A DNA stretch of 39,660 nt from Branchiostoma floridae. Its lineage: Eukaryota; Chordata; Leptocardii; Amphioxiformes; Branchiostomatidae. The notes below the pieces were generated by a model that saw only the letters and a list, made by a program, of their open reading frames with translations, ran no database searches and was not told where the DNA came from. Below are positions 10,921 to 20,590 of the stretch, one piece after another. The stretch's first letter is position 1. The number at the start of each line of letters is the position of its first letter. The DNA is taken from contig NC_049993.1 of assembly GCF_000003815.2 (NCBI RefSeq), positions 9,635,904-9,675,563 on the forward strand, read 5' to 3'. The position numbers and the translations under genes were made by a program.

Positions 10921-11760
10921 TTGGCGAATGGTTTGCTCGCAGTGCTTTGGTTTTATTTGTTATGGGACCACAGAGACACACGTAAGAAGAGGAAGACATG
11001 TAAATTTGGCGAATGGTTTGCTCGCAGTGTTTGGGTTTGATATGGTGGCTGGCCCCACATGTGAATTTGGCGAACTTTGTGCTCGTAGTCTTTGGGTTTG
11101 ATATGGTGGCCACAGAAACACAAAGAATTAGTAGTAGTAGTAGTAGGCATCCTTCCATCTTTGCAGATAATGGAAGTGTTTTTGTTTGATATGGTGGCCA
11201 CAGAAGAAAAAAAAAAAAAGAAGAAGAAAAAGAAGACATGTGAATTTGACGAATTTTGTGCTCGTAATCTTTTTGTTGGACATGATTCACCACAGAAACG
11301 TAAAGAAGAAGGAGAAAACTTGTGAATTTGGCGAATGGTGCCCTCGCAGGGTTGTGGTTTGACTTGGTGGCCGCCGGAACACACAGAAGAAGAAGAAGAT
11401 ATGTGATTTTGGCGAATGGTGTGCTCGCAAATTTATGGTTTGACTTGGTGCCTGCCGGAACATAAAGAAGAAGAAGACGTGTGAATTCAGAAGTTCAGGC
11501 TCATACTTTTCATGTCAAACTTGTTGGGGATATTGGAGAAGGGTTTAGGCACAATTTTATTGGCGCAGATTGTTATTTGATTTTGGCAAATGCAGTGCTC
11601 GCGCCGTTATGATTTAGCATGTGTTTTTGGCAGTTCGACTTCGCATCTTTTACGTAAAACTTGATTTGGATATTGGCCTGGGGTTTGATTACAAATTTTC
11701 ATGGTGCAGATTGTCGTGTGAATTTGGCGAAGGGTGTGCTCGCAGTGTTATGAATGATTG
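10921..11760. repeat. Degenerate minisatellite with TTGGCGAATGGT core and purine tracts
   Basis: TTGGCGAATGGTNTGCTCGCAG-like cores recur at about 10921, 11006, 11067, 11246, 11327, 11409, 11583 and 11712, often followed by GGTTTGACTTGGTGGCC and then AAGAAGAAG-type purine runs. Spacing is irregular at 60-180 bp. The long minus-strand frames here (up to 152 codons) are low-complexity by-products. Confidence 0.8.
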
Positions 11761-11769
11761 CAACCTTTA

Positions 11770-11895
11770 GTTGCATTTTTTGTCGCGCTGGGCTAAGTCG
11801 TATCACCTGGCAACAGCCATATACTGGTAACGTTGGTAACTTATTCATTTCCATTTTTTGTGTGCATTTTTGCGTCTAATCTATACTCTAGCACA
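11770..11895 (-). mobile_element. 3' tail fragment of a minus-strand LINE
   Basis: The block around GCTGGGCTAAG and the later TCTAATCTATACTCTAG resembles the stretch 16335-16455, which lies next to the better-preserved minus-strand LINE remnant. It is too short for a coding match. Confidence 0.4.
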
Positions 11896-11904
11896 TGAGG
11901 ATCC

Positions 11905-12010
11905 ATCCTCTCAGTCTTGCTACGGGCACCGGGGTTACTAAAAACCCTTTACGTTGGTATGCCCCTAACCAGGGGTTGGTGTTCCGTCCCCGGGCTGACC
12001 TTGGTTGGAT
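11905..12010 (+). repeat. Diverged repeat, first copy (second copy at 14771-14886)
   Basis: The copies share CCTCTCA, CCGGGTTACTAA, a CCTAACCAGGGGTTG-like hairpin and GGGCTGACCTTGGTTGG, with many substitutions between them. The second copy lies just upstream of the DIRS-like reverse transcriptase, so both may derive from the same retroelement type. Confidence 0.65.
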
Positions 12011-12189
12011 TGCGATGTGTCGTTTCTAGTAGTCCGGTTAAGCTGCATTGTCATTTTCGTTTGTTTTCTGGTTGGTCGTGCAGACCTACCTGGTGACAAG
12101 TCTCGTCTGTGTTTGGGAGTTTTTAGGGATGTTAAGTTGAATGTTTGGCTTTGGCAGCTCAATCGTAAAGGTCAGCCTTGAGACGGCTC

Positions 12190-13205
12190 CAACCTTTGCT
12201 CTAATTCGTGCAGGAGGTTTAAATATACTTTAACTTGGATAGAATCTTTGCTGTCAGAGAGTAGACAAAGAGTTTGTGTTGATGAAAAAAGATCAGAATG
12301 TGTCGAGGTGACAAGCGGAATGGCCAGGGGAGCGTTCTGTCCAGTACTATTTACTGTATTTGTCAACGACATGCCTGAAGTTGTGAAGAGTAAGCTGACA
12401 TGCTTCGCAGATGAACTGAGCTATACAGACCAGTAGTGCAAAAGGAAGACTGCAACGACTTGCAGAGATATTCAAGAACTTCAAAATTGGGCATTGAAAT
12501 GGCAGCTGAGTTTCCACTCTATGAAATACACAGTGATAAGCTGGGAAAAGGATACCCCGAGATAGTTAATGTACCGCAATGTTACTTGTACCCTAATGGA
12601 GTTTCAGTAAGCACATATCTAACATATGTACTAAGACAAATCAGATTGCAGGACTCATTGGAGAACATTTGCATTTATAGACAAGGTGGTGTTCTTTCTC
12701 CTATATAAGTCACTGGTACTCAACTAGTCAAGAGTACGAGGCTCCAACATGGTCATCCTATACATGGAAGCAGGTCCTGGAACTTGAAAAGATCCGAAAG
12801 AAAACAACTAAGAGAGTCCTCGGCCCTAGTTGTTTAACCGTTGAAGAGAGTTTGAAGGCTCTGAAATCACCAACTTTGGTCTTTAGGAGAATCAGAGGAG
12901 ATCTCATAAACACTGTATGTCATTTTGAGCTAACACTCGAACAACAATGTCTCCGAATTAAGAAAAAAGCGCCGATCGAGAAGTAATAGAAGGACACGCT
13001 TCTTCTGTATCAGGGTTATCTCGTGGTGGAATAAGCTACCAAAATCTGTGGTGACATCTCCAAGCGTAAACTGTTCTGAAGAGAGACTGGATAACCACTT
13101 GAGGCAACACAGGGCGCACTACATTTTAAAAGCCCTGGATAATCTGCAGTTATCAGGGATGACATTGTTCTGAGAATGAGTGAGTGGCCTAAATAGGAAC
13201 AGGGG
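12190..13205 (+). mobile_element. 5'-truncated CR1/Jockey-like LINE, ORF2 C-terminal half, broken
   Basis: The translated pieces follow the usual order of non-LTR reverse transcriptases. First comes the palm region around LTWIESLL, TSGMARGAFCPVLFTVFVND and FADE (12210-12430); the catalytic FADD motif is degenerate. Next is a thumb region with LKWQLSFH-like sequence (about 12490). Then comes the C-terminal block ELEKIRKKTTKRVLG...LKSPTLVFRRIRGDLI (12738-12920), and finally FFCIRVISWWNKLPKSVV...SPSVNCSEERLDNHL (about 12995-13100). Frameshifts and stops separate the blocks, so it is not functional. It starts abruptly at about 12190, as expected for a 5'-truncated insertion. Confidence 0.88.
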
Positions 13206-13600
13206 TTCCTACCTTTGCCAGAAGAATTCTATTCTACTCTAATAAATTGTTGGGGTTTCAGTCAAACAGGTGCCAGGTATCAGTCGTAGGTGGCACTACT
13301 AGTGATTGTCTTTCATTGCAGACGGCGTCCTACAAGGGGCCGTGCTCGAACTGTTATATTTCTTATTGTACATACTTAGATGACATGCCAAACTACTTAC
13401 CCAAGGTCAGATAGTACTCTTCAAAGTCGGTTACAAGAAATGTTGTTTTGAATGCTGATTGCAACAGTACTGGATGGGAACAGACTGACAACTAATGTAC
13501 CTAGATACGAGTCAAGAAACAAAAGTTTTGAATTTTGTGTTTTTTGCTAGATATCGGGTAGTGGTTTCATCTTTTAATGAATGAATGATTGTAGTCATTT
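13206..13600. other. Probable LINE 3' region and unassigned sequence
   Basis: The stretch follows the C-terminal LINE block. TACCTTTGCCAGAA at about 13211 resembles the head of the element at 20591, but the similarity stops there. No gene was recognised. Confidence 0.35.
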
Positions 13601-13985
13601 ATTGTACATTGTAGGTTAAACGAGCCAAGTACAGGTCGCAACAAGACATAACATGGATTGGTATACTATAATAGTATCACAAATCTAGTCTACACAGAAG
13701 TTCGGCTTCTTCTCGCGTCTTGGTAATTGTGAAACTGTAGAACTGTATGGGTTTAGCTATGGTTGGTTTGTAAAAGCATGTGAGGATTATAAACTTGTCA
13801 GTGCTATTCATGTGTCTAAAGTGAGGGAAGCTACTTTCTATATAAAAATATAGCGCATTTCTATCTTGTCATACATATCACAATCAACAGTGAAGTGCAC
13901 GTCATCTTCTACCATGTTTGAAGTACAAAAATGGGCAGACTCTTAAATGAATCATTGCAGATCGAATCGGTCAAATCCGGCCGTA
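13600..13985 (-). mobile_element. Minus-strand LINE C-terminal remnant 1
   Basis: On the minus strand near 13910-13855 the translation reads VEDDVHFTVDC then MYDKIEMRY. This is the VEDE-HF-C-P-Y block found near the C-terminus of many non-LTR retroelement polyproteins. Several stops follow. It is a diverged copy of the remnant at 16420-17190, sharing CTTCTTGGTAATTG, TCAAGTGTCTGAAGT-like and adjacent sequence. Confidence 0.75.
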
Positions 13986-14149
13986 GAAAAAAAAAATCTT
14001 CTTACATAGGTGCATTTGTTTGGAGGGAATTTCAAGCTGTGGTTAGAGTGGCCACAACTCACCACTCATTTAAGAAACTTCTGAATCCGACTTTTAACCC
14101 CTAGGCCCCGCTTTACGATTTGGTGCGGATAACAACTGTGAGAAGTGGT

Positions 14150-15835
14150 ATGATTGTGTTTCTTGCAGGGTGGACTTGTCTTGGTTAGGTATACTAGTAT
14201 ACAAATATTTGTATTGTGTTTAAACTTTATATATGCGTGTACTCAGGGTCTCCCTGGTAAGCAGTGTTTATCCACCCTGATTATTAATACAAATATGGAT
14301 AAGTTGATTCAGTGTTTGAGGAGCGCGTGCCGTTGCAGGTTCAGGTGTTTAGAATCTTTGGGACACTTAAGGTATGGAATCAGACGTTTGCAATTGGTTA
14401 TGAGTATCATCCGAATCTAGGGAGAATGGTCCGGGGAGCGCTTGGCCCTAAGGAGGACGAAGAAATCTTCGTTCTCGCTTTTTACTGTCATTGGCATTTA
14501 TTAAAGAAGCTAAGTCTCTGCGTAAAACGGTGCATGTTACGGTAGGTTTACCGGCATCGGTTGAAGTTAAGCTGAGCAAGGGGAAGTAAGAGGAATTCCT
14601 TGGCTGTGCAGTTTTTGAGAACCCCTTCAGGCTTTAGAAGCGGGATGGGTGCGTGGTATTGGAGTTGCAACTCTAATCGATCTTTGGCAAAGCAGTGCAA
14701 CGAAATTCTTCGGTTCTGTCTTAGTTCTCCATAATAATTTTAAGGTGACCATTTGTGTATTCGTGGCCTCGTCCTTCCTCTCAATCCTGTTTCGAACTTC
14801 GCCGGGTTACTAACAACCCTCTACTTACGTAGGCCCTTAACCAAGGGTTGAGGTTCGTCTCAGGGCTGACCTTGGTTGGCTCGAGTGTTGTCGCTGTTAA
14901 TGGTTACAGTTTTCAAGAGAGTTAGGGTTTCCTCTCTTGCTATCTAGCAGTTCGGTGATCGGAAACTTGCTAGACGCGATTGGTCTTTTCCTGACTGGGA
15001 ATATCAAGATCCGTTCGACCCTGAGTCGGCGGCGCAGCGGGCGTAACAGCGACAACTCCGATTTGTCGACTTCCGAGGTCAGCCGTGGGATGATTCCAAC
15101 CCTAATGCTCCAAGTGTGCAGGATATCGCGTCGGGGTCTGTGCAAGCGAGTACAGCTATGGTCAAGTTTCAATAGCAGGCCAATTTAGGCCATCATACTG
15201 CGGAGTGAGAATTGATTTTGGCCGACCATTCAGATAATGATATGCTCTTAGAGTGGGTGAATAAAGGGGTAGGCGTGTACAAGTTCATTATTCCATTTAA
15301 AGACAAGTTTCAGGGAAATCGAATTAAGGTAGACTTTCCTGAGCCGCAAGTGTTTGTTAACAACGCGTATTGTAAATCTTTTGTGAAGTTGATTGCTTCC
15401 TTTCCATTATTGGATAGGCTGGAAACGGGCGCAAACTAAATTTTTGGGGAAGGTAAGTGAAGGCGCACCACCCTACCTAATAATGCTCTTAACGGTGGAT
15501 CCGGCTAAGCCTCGTTTGTGTTGTGATCAGTGATATCTGAATTTATTCATTATAAGGATTTCCCGTTTTTCTTAGACAAGTTGGTCGACGTTACCAAGTA
15601 TGTTAGGCTAAACACGTTTCAAACGAAGTGCGATGATAAGTCGAGCTACGACCACATCTCTATACATCCAGAATCTAGGACGCTGCTTGGTTTTCAGTGG
15701 GTGGGCTTCTGGTTGTTTGTAATAACCTTCCTTCTGGGTTCAAATCGTCGGCCATGATTTATAACACGTTAGGTTTGGCCGCGACAAGGAGAGTACTGTC
15801 AGTAACAAGATCAAACGCAGCGCTAAATTTGTATA
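14150..15835 (+). mobile_element. DIRS-like (tyrosine-recombinase type) retrotransposon remnant
   Basis: Two open stretches resemble the reverse transcriptase of DIRS-like elements. 15212-15439 contains the pre-RT region (LADHSDNDMLLEWVNKG, VDFPEPQVFVNN). 15530-15757 contains KCDDKSSYDHISIHPESRT then LLGFQW. A frameshift near 15735 leads into PSGFKSSAMIYNTLGLAATR, the usual continuation. A further frame (14312-14545) may be gag-like, but I cannot confirm this. Stops and shifts make the copy dead. The methyltransferase or tyrosine recombinase expected downstream was not recognised, so the class rests on the RT style. Confidence 0.65.
14771..14886 (+). repeat. Diverged repeat, second copy (first copy at 11905-12010)
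   Basis: See the first copy for the shared phrases. Here the block lies directly before coding-like sequence of the DIRS-like remnant. Confidence 0.6.
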
Positions 15836-15963
15836 TTCAACTCCAACAAGCTCCCCTCTTTCCATGACTGACAGCCAGTCATCTGTCATATTAACCAAGG
15901 CAGATGTGGTCGAGCGATTAGGATGGTAAGCGGGTTATGCAGTTGACACAATATTGTTAAAGG

Positions 15964-16215
15964 TTACATAGCGCAAAATCTTGAACAACTCGTTCGAACA
16001 CTTTGCTCGCACCTCAACACTGAAAGTAGGCTGGTTGGCCGGCTGTTTTTTCCAGTCAGTCGCGTTCGGGAATTCTTAGGGAGGGGGCGTACTTTTGTGT
16101 CTCTCCATTGACTGGGGAAAAGGCCGGGGATTAGTGACTGATTGACAATGGGGTGCACAGGTGCGGCTATATACAAATATGGCAATCTCATTAATCTGTT
16201 TTCCATATGGTCCAC
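15964..16215 (-). pseudogene. LINE reverse-transcriptase fingers fragment
   Basis: The minus-strand frame of 83 codons contains HPIVNQSLIPGLFPSQW, KVRPLPKNSRTRLTGKNSRP and TSLLSVL. This matches the LINE motif pattern FP-W--AKV-PL-KK----NYRPIS-LSVLSK. The fragment is isolated: the C-terminal remnant nearby (16420-17190) lies upstream of it on the minus strand, so the two are not in natural order and are probably separate insertions. Confidence 0.8.
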
Positions 16216-16419
16216 AGCGCATGATGCTGGTATAGGTATGTCAGTCAGCAGCCCCAGAATGCCATCTCTACTAATTGTCTTGAATTAATTTCAGACGGCA
16301 TTCTTTATGTGACATAATTGAATGAAGAATTTTATGGCACATTTTTGCCCCACTGGGCTAAGTACAGGTCATATGGTAACGGTTATATATATGCAGCAAG
16401 GGAAACAATCACACACGTC

Positions 16420-17190
16420 TACATATGCAGATATGCATCTAATCTATTCTAGTACATTCGATTTCCCTTTGCTTCTTGGTAATTGCATAAATGTAGCTAG
16501 CTGTATGGTTAGTTAGAGTTGGTTTATCAAAAGCTGTCAGGAATAAAAGTTCTCCTTGTCGTTCAAGTGTCTGAAGTGGGGATATTTACTTGACGCATAG
16601 TCAAATAGGATGCGCCTATTGCTATCATACAACGGACATTCCACAGTAAATTGTACTTCATCTTCTACTTTACCTAAACTAAAAAAAAGGCAGTTTCTTT
16701 GCTCTAGAGGAGTGTGGTTATTTCTTCCTGATTCGATTCGTAATTTGTGACGACTGATTCTTAGTTTTGTGATGGTAGATCCGTGGCATACATTGGTAGT
16801 CTTAAGATATTCTTCTTCGTTTTAAGATTGTTTTAATAATCGGTATGTTCGTAGTTTATTTTTCGTAGTCGCAGCTCTTTTATTGTTGTGGATTTCAGAT
16901 AGAAAGGTCGGGAAATAAATATCCTTTCAGCCCTGATAGATTAGTGAAATAATTTGAGGTGTACTTGAGACTGTTGACTTGGCGTTTTTGCCAGACGAAA
17001 GCATAGCCACATTTTCTCCAGAGAGTTGCGTACACCAGAAGCCCAACATTTAGCACCAGATGCCTCTAAATCCATTTGGCACAAGAGAGCTTCTGCTTGA
17101 AGGTTGTCAGCTGGCACGTTCTTACAAAGTCGAATGGAATATGTGATGGTATTTAGGGAGGCCTCCAGATATATTATGTTGATCAATTCA
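16420..17190 (-). mobile_element. Minus-strand LINE C-terminal remnant 2
   Basis: On the minus strand, 17140-16960 encodes LQAEALLCQMDLEASGAKCW then ASGVRNSLEKMW, typical of the region after the LINE reverse transcriptase. About 16670-16555 encodes VEDEVQFTVECPLYDSNRR then ILFDYASSKYP, the conserved VEDE-HF--ECP-Y block. Stops and shifts interrupt it. It is the better preserved relative of the remnant at 13600-13985. Confidence 0.8.
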
Positions 17191-18008
17191 GTTCAGTCAC
17201 AGTTGGATTTGGAAGATCAATATCTGTTCTGTAAGTTTTGTTTTTGTCAATATAATACTAGTTGTTGGTAAAGTAATTGGCAGATGGTTTGGTATGGAAT
17301 TTTGCCATCAACTTCCACTCAGGATGGGGATTGGGTATTACAGCGACCCGGTGACTGCAAAAACTGCAAGAGAAGATCCATATGAAAGGCAGGTTATCAC
17401 CCCGGACAGACAGTGCCCATGTTCGTAGGAAAACTGACTTCATAACGACTTTTCGTTGGGATTGTAAGCAGAATTGTTTGGGTTCTCCTATACAAGAGGT
17501 GCTCCCGTCAGTGCGTGGGCAAACCGTTATAATTAACTTTGGTGAGGGTTAACGGAAGCTCAACCTGGCGTTTGTTGAACGCAGGACGTGAAAGATAGGT
17601 ACTGTGATGCGTCGTTTTTTCCGCCCACAAGTGTGATAAAACCCCCCCCAAAAAAGAAGAGAAGTTTGGACGGTGGCTTTGTCTCATGAGTGAGAACTAG
17701 TACATATGCACAATCCGAGAGAGTGTTGTCGGTGAAGATATCAGTAAGACGAGTTTAAATGTAGTGCTAGACAGGGAGGCGGTGACGTGCTTTTGTGGAC
17801 AGCGAAAGGAAATAAAGACAACTTCGGAGTCTGCGATAATAGCTGGTTTAGGTATGGGAAAGTGTTGAGGTTTGGGGAAAGTAATGAGGTTTGGGGAAAA
17901 GGTTTGAGGAAAGTTGAAAGGTGTGGAAGTCAAGACGTGGGTAAGATTCGGAAAGCTTTAAGTGATGAAACAAGCCCGAGATGGTGCGCATGGAGGTGGG
18001 ACCACGGA
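17191..18008. other. Unassigned sequence before repeat B1
   Basis: No gene was recognised. A C-run followed by an A-run lies at 17641-17656. The purine-rich strand around 17860-17930 repeats a GAGGTTTGGGGAAA phrase. Confidence 0.35.
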
Positions 18009-18077
18009 GGACTTTTTTGCCCATACCTTAACCTTCTTCCGGAGATTCGCCTGGGGTCACTGCGGATAGGGTACTAT
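18009..18077. repeat. 69-bp direct repeat, copy B1
   Basis: By eye it is identical to 19023-19091. Its last four bases (CTAT) overlap the start of copy A2, so B1 and A2 are directly joined. Confidence 0.9.
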
Positions 18078-18258
18078 TCCAAATGAGGCACATGATTGCT
18101 TCTGACCGGGTTTCGCGTCGTTAAGAGGCGACACCTGGTCGGGAGCAGTCCACGTGCTCTCATTAACCACCTGTACATCCTCACCTGTGCATAGAACCTT
18201 TTATACGCCCTGCGCCTTTCATTCCCATATGTTGGCCGAGCTACGCCGGAGAGGTCGG
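18074..18258. repeat. 185-bp direct repeat, copy A2
   Basis: By eye it is identical to 10274-10458. It is joined to B1 on its left. GGAGGTAGCTGGG follows on the right and recurs at about 18724. Confidence 0.9.
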
Positions 18259-19022
18259 ACGGAGGTAGCTGGGGAGCTTTATAGAAGTAGAGGGACATGG
18301 ACGGAAGTGACTTGAGGGTGTATGATTTTAAGTGGATGGTATAAAGATATGAAGAGGGTATGGAAAGACAGGCCTATGAAGCTGGGAACTAAATTGAATC
18401 CATAATGCGTCTGAACTTTGTGAGGTTTCGTACGGTTTAGAAACTTGTCAAGCGACATCAAGAGCTTGACACCATCCTGGAGATGGTAACAACACATTTT
18501 GAACTAGGAACATGGAGAGGGGTCTATTGTTGCGTTCGTCAAGCGCGGGAGAGGTGGCTAGGCCTGGTATACGCCTACCGCGGATGGCTTTGAACTCGGT
18601 TCCAAAAGGGAAAAGAGATAGGGCGGCAAATGATCTAGAATGTCTGGCGGGGCTTGGATGAAGTAAGGTTCTTTTGGTAAGACACTGGATAGCGAGAATT
18701 GGAAAACTGTGGTAGTCCGCTTTGGAGGTAGCTGGGATGCGGCGAAGAAGAAGATGTTGGATGAGTTTAGGGCAGCCCGCCGAACATTCGCTAATCCANN
18801 NNNNNNNNNNNNNNNNNNNNNNNNNNNNNNNNNNNNNNNNNNNNNNNNNNNNNNNNNNNNNNNNNNNNNNNNNNNNNNNNNNNNNNNNNNNNNNNNNNGT
18901 GGATGTGTTGCACAAGAGACGTGGGACGTTTGGGGAAGTAAGGGCACTAAAACACCCGCCCTCCCGCCCTTTTTTCCATTCTCTGCTCGTAGACCGTTCA
19001 GTGACCCTTCGGTCGACACTCC
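18259..19022. other. Unassigned spacer with assembly gap
   Basis: No gene was recognised. 18799-18898 is exactly 100 N, a standard placeholder for an unknown gap length, so distances across it are unreliable. Frames called across the N run are artefacts. Confidence 0.9.
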
Positions 19023-19091
19023 GGACTTTTTTGCCCATACCTTAACCTTCTTCCGGAGATTCGCCTGGGGTCACTGCGGATAGGGTACTAT
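19023..19091. repeat. 69-bp direct repeat, copy B2
   Basis: Second copy of B1, 1014 bp downstream, including the gap. The flanks differ. It would be the right edge of an A1 ... B1-A2 ... B2 arrangement. Confidence 0.9.
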
Positions 19092-19615
19092 GGCAAAGAC
19101 AAGAAAAGCGCCGCCCAACGGTTAAAATTATCATTGCAGGAAAACCCGCATCCGTCATGGTCAAAAGTAACTTGGATGGTATCACATCAAACAGGCCATA
19201 CAAGATCGATGCACAAAGTCTGGAAGACTGGTATCATTCACCAAGTTGACTACTATATGTACATCGAACTAGTTTCCCTTCTACAACTACGGTCATGGCT
19301 ACATGTTTAAAATTAATGATGTCGTCATCCATAAAACTTACCTGCCGTGGCCTTGCTGACATTGTATTTCCATGTCCCGTGAACAGCAGTACAGAAGAGG
19401 TTGGTGCCCATCATAAGCTGTGGTGTTAGAAACTACTGCACGAGTCTCCCAACAAGACGATGTGTCAGCTCTGGCCCCTGGGTCTACCTGGACAAGCTCA
19501 GCCAGTGGTGACCAGAACTGCATGCAAAGAGACAGAATAATCTTTGTGTACTATTCACAGCGTCACACCTGTCCCCGCGCGCCACAGACAGGTGGTCAGT
19601 TAACTCAATTTTGGA
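19092..19615. other. Unassigned sequence upstream of the octamer/TATA cluster
   Basis: No gene was recognised. Two short opposing frames at 19338-19659 overlap and have no recognisable content. Confidence 0.3.
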
Positions 19616-19618
19616 GGG

Positions 19619-19680
19619 TAACCAATCAGAGGAGTTATGCAAATGTACACGTATGCTAATGAGTGCAGGGGTATAAAAGA
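19619..19680 (+). promoter_or_regulatory. CCAAT-octamer-TATA core promoter-like cluster
   Basis: In order and on one strand: AACCAATCAGAGG (19620), an octamer in TTATGCAAAT (19636-19645), a variant ATGCTAAT (about 19653) and a TATA box GGTATAAAAG (19670-19679). Their order and spacing resemble octamer-dependent promoters such as those of H2B histone genes. No histone frame follows. An ATG-initiated 81-codon frame at 19799-20044 has no recognised domain and is the nearest downstream candidate product. Confidence 0.5.
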
Positions 19681-20590
19681 AATTAAGATATTATCACAAA
19701 AAAGGCGCACAGTTTGACTTTGGGGAGGAAGATAAAAAGGTGGTTGGCAGAAACAGGCGAAAATTAAAGTCGGGTCAATTAGGGACAGTAGGAAGGGTAT
19801 GAGGGTGTTGAGATATAAAGAAGAAGGTATCTTTACCCTAAACACCCAACCATCCTCTCTAATTTCTTATGGCTTGGGAAAAGTACTCGCCTCGCTCTCT
19901 GCTCAGGGATGGAGACTTTCCGCACTCCTTATCCCTCCATCACCTGTCTGGGATGCGGGGTATGGGTGTGGTGGTATGAATCTTCCACTATATCAATCTA
20001 ACCATGGCATAATTATAGTTGACCAGCGTTTGATGTCCAATTAAACTTAAGGTTAGCAAGGAGGTTGAAAACCTTCTTGAGGTTAGTTATTTACCCTGTT
20101 ACAAAGAAAACCTTCCTGTGGATGCGGGTTTACCTGCAATGATGATTTCAGTCGTTTAACGGCGCTTTTCTTCTTAAGATACACCAGCCTAAAGGATACA
20201 CAAAACTTTCTTGTTCCTAGATCCTCATTCTTGCGACAAAAAGGCTTGTCCAAACAAGAAATACATCTTTATGTACAAAATTCGTCTTTGAATACAAAAG
20301 AAAAGAAAGACATATAAAAGAAATATTCTAATGAATAAAGACGCACTTACTCCCTGCAAATCAGAGTTGCTTGGAGTGTATTGACTCTCTCAAGAAAGAT
20401 GCTAAAAATGCCCGCAAACATCCGGCCAGCACAGTATCACACTGTGTAGGACTTGAAGGACATGTTGCAATACTAACCAGTGTAGATAGGTGGCGCTGTG
20501 AGACCGCCTGTAAAGTCATGTCCAAACTTTGTAATGTTTACACATTTATTCCAGCCATGTAACTTTCCTCTTACGCTACTTGTTTGTTAT
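19681..20590. other. Unassigned sequence downstream of the promoter-like cluster
   Basis: It contains the 81-codon ATG frame 19799-20044 and a 63-codon frame 20371-20562. Neither shows a known domain, splice evidence or clear codon bias. AT-rich sequence with an AATAAA-type string near 20334 lies between them. Confidence 0.3.

Noticed and set aside
10835-11384. Two overlapping minus-strand frames of ~150 codons
   Set aside because: Low-complexity Ser/Phe-rich products of the purine-rich degenerate minisatellite.
13207-13225. Another left end of the CCTTTGCCA element
   Set aside because: Only about 14 bases match before similarity ends; likely chance within the LINE 3' region.
18448-19083. 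Frames of 107-196 codons spanning 18799-18898
   Set aside because: They run through 100 N and are not real.
19670-20044. Histone H2B gene after the octamer/TATA cluster
   Set aside because: No histone-fold sequence follows in any frame.
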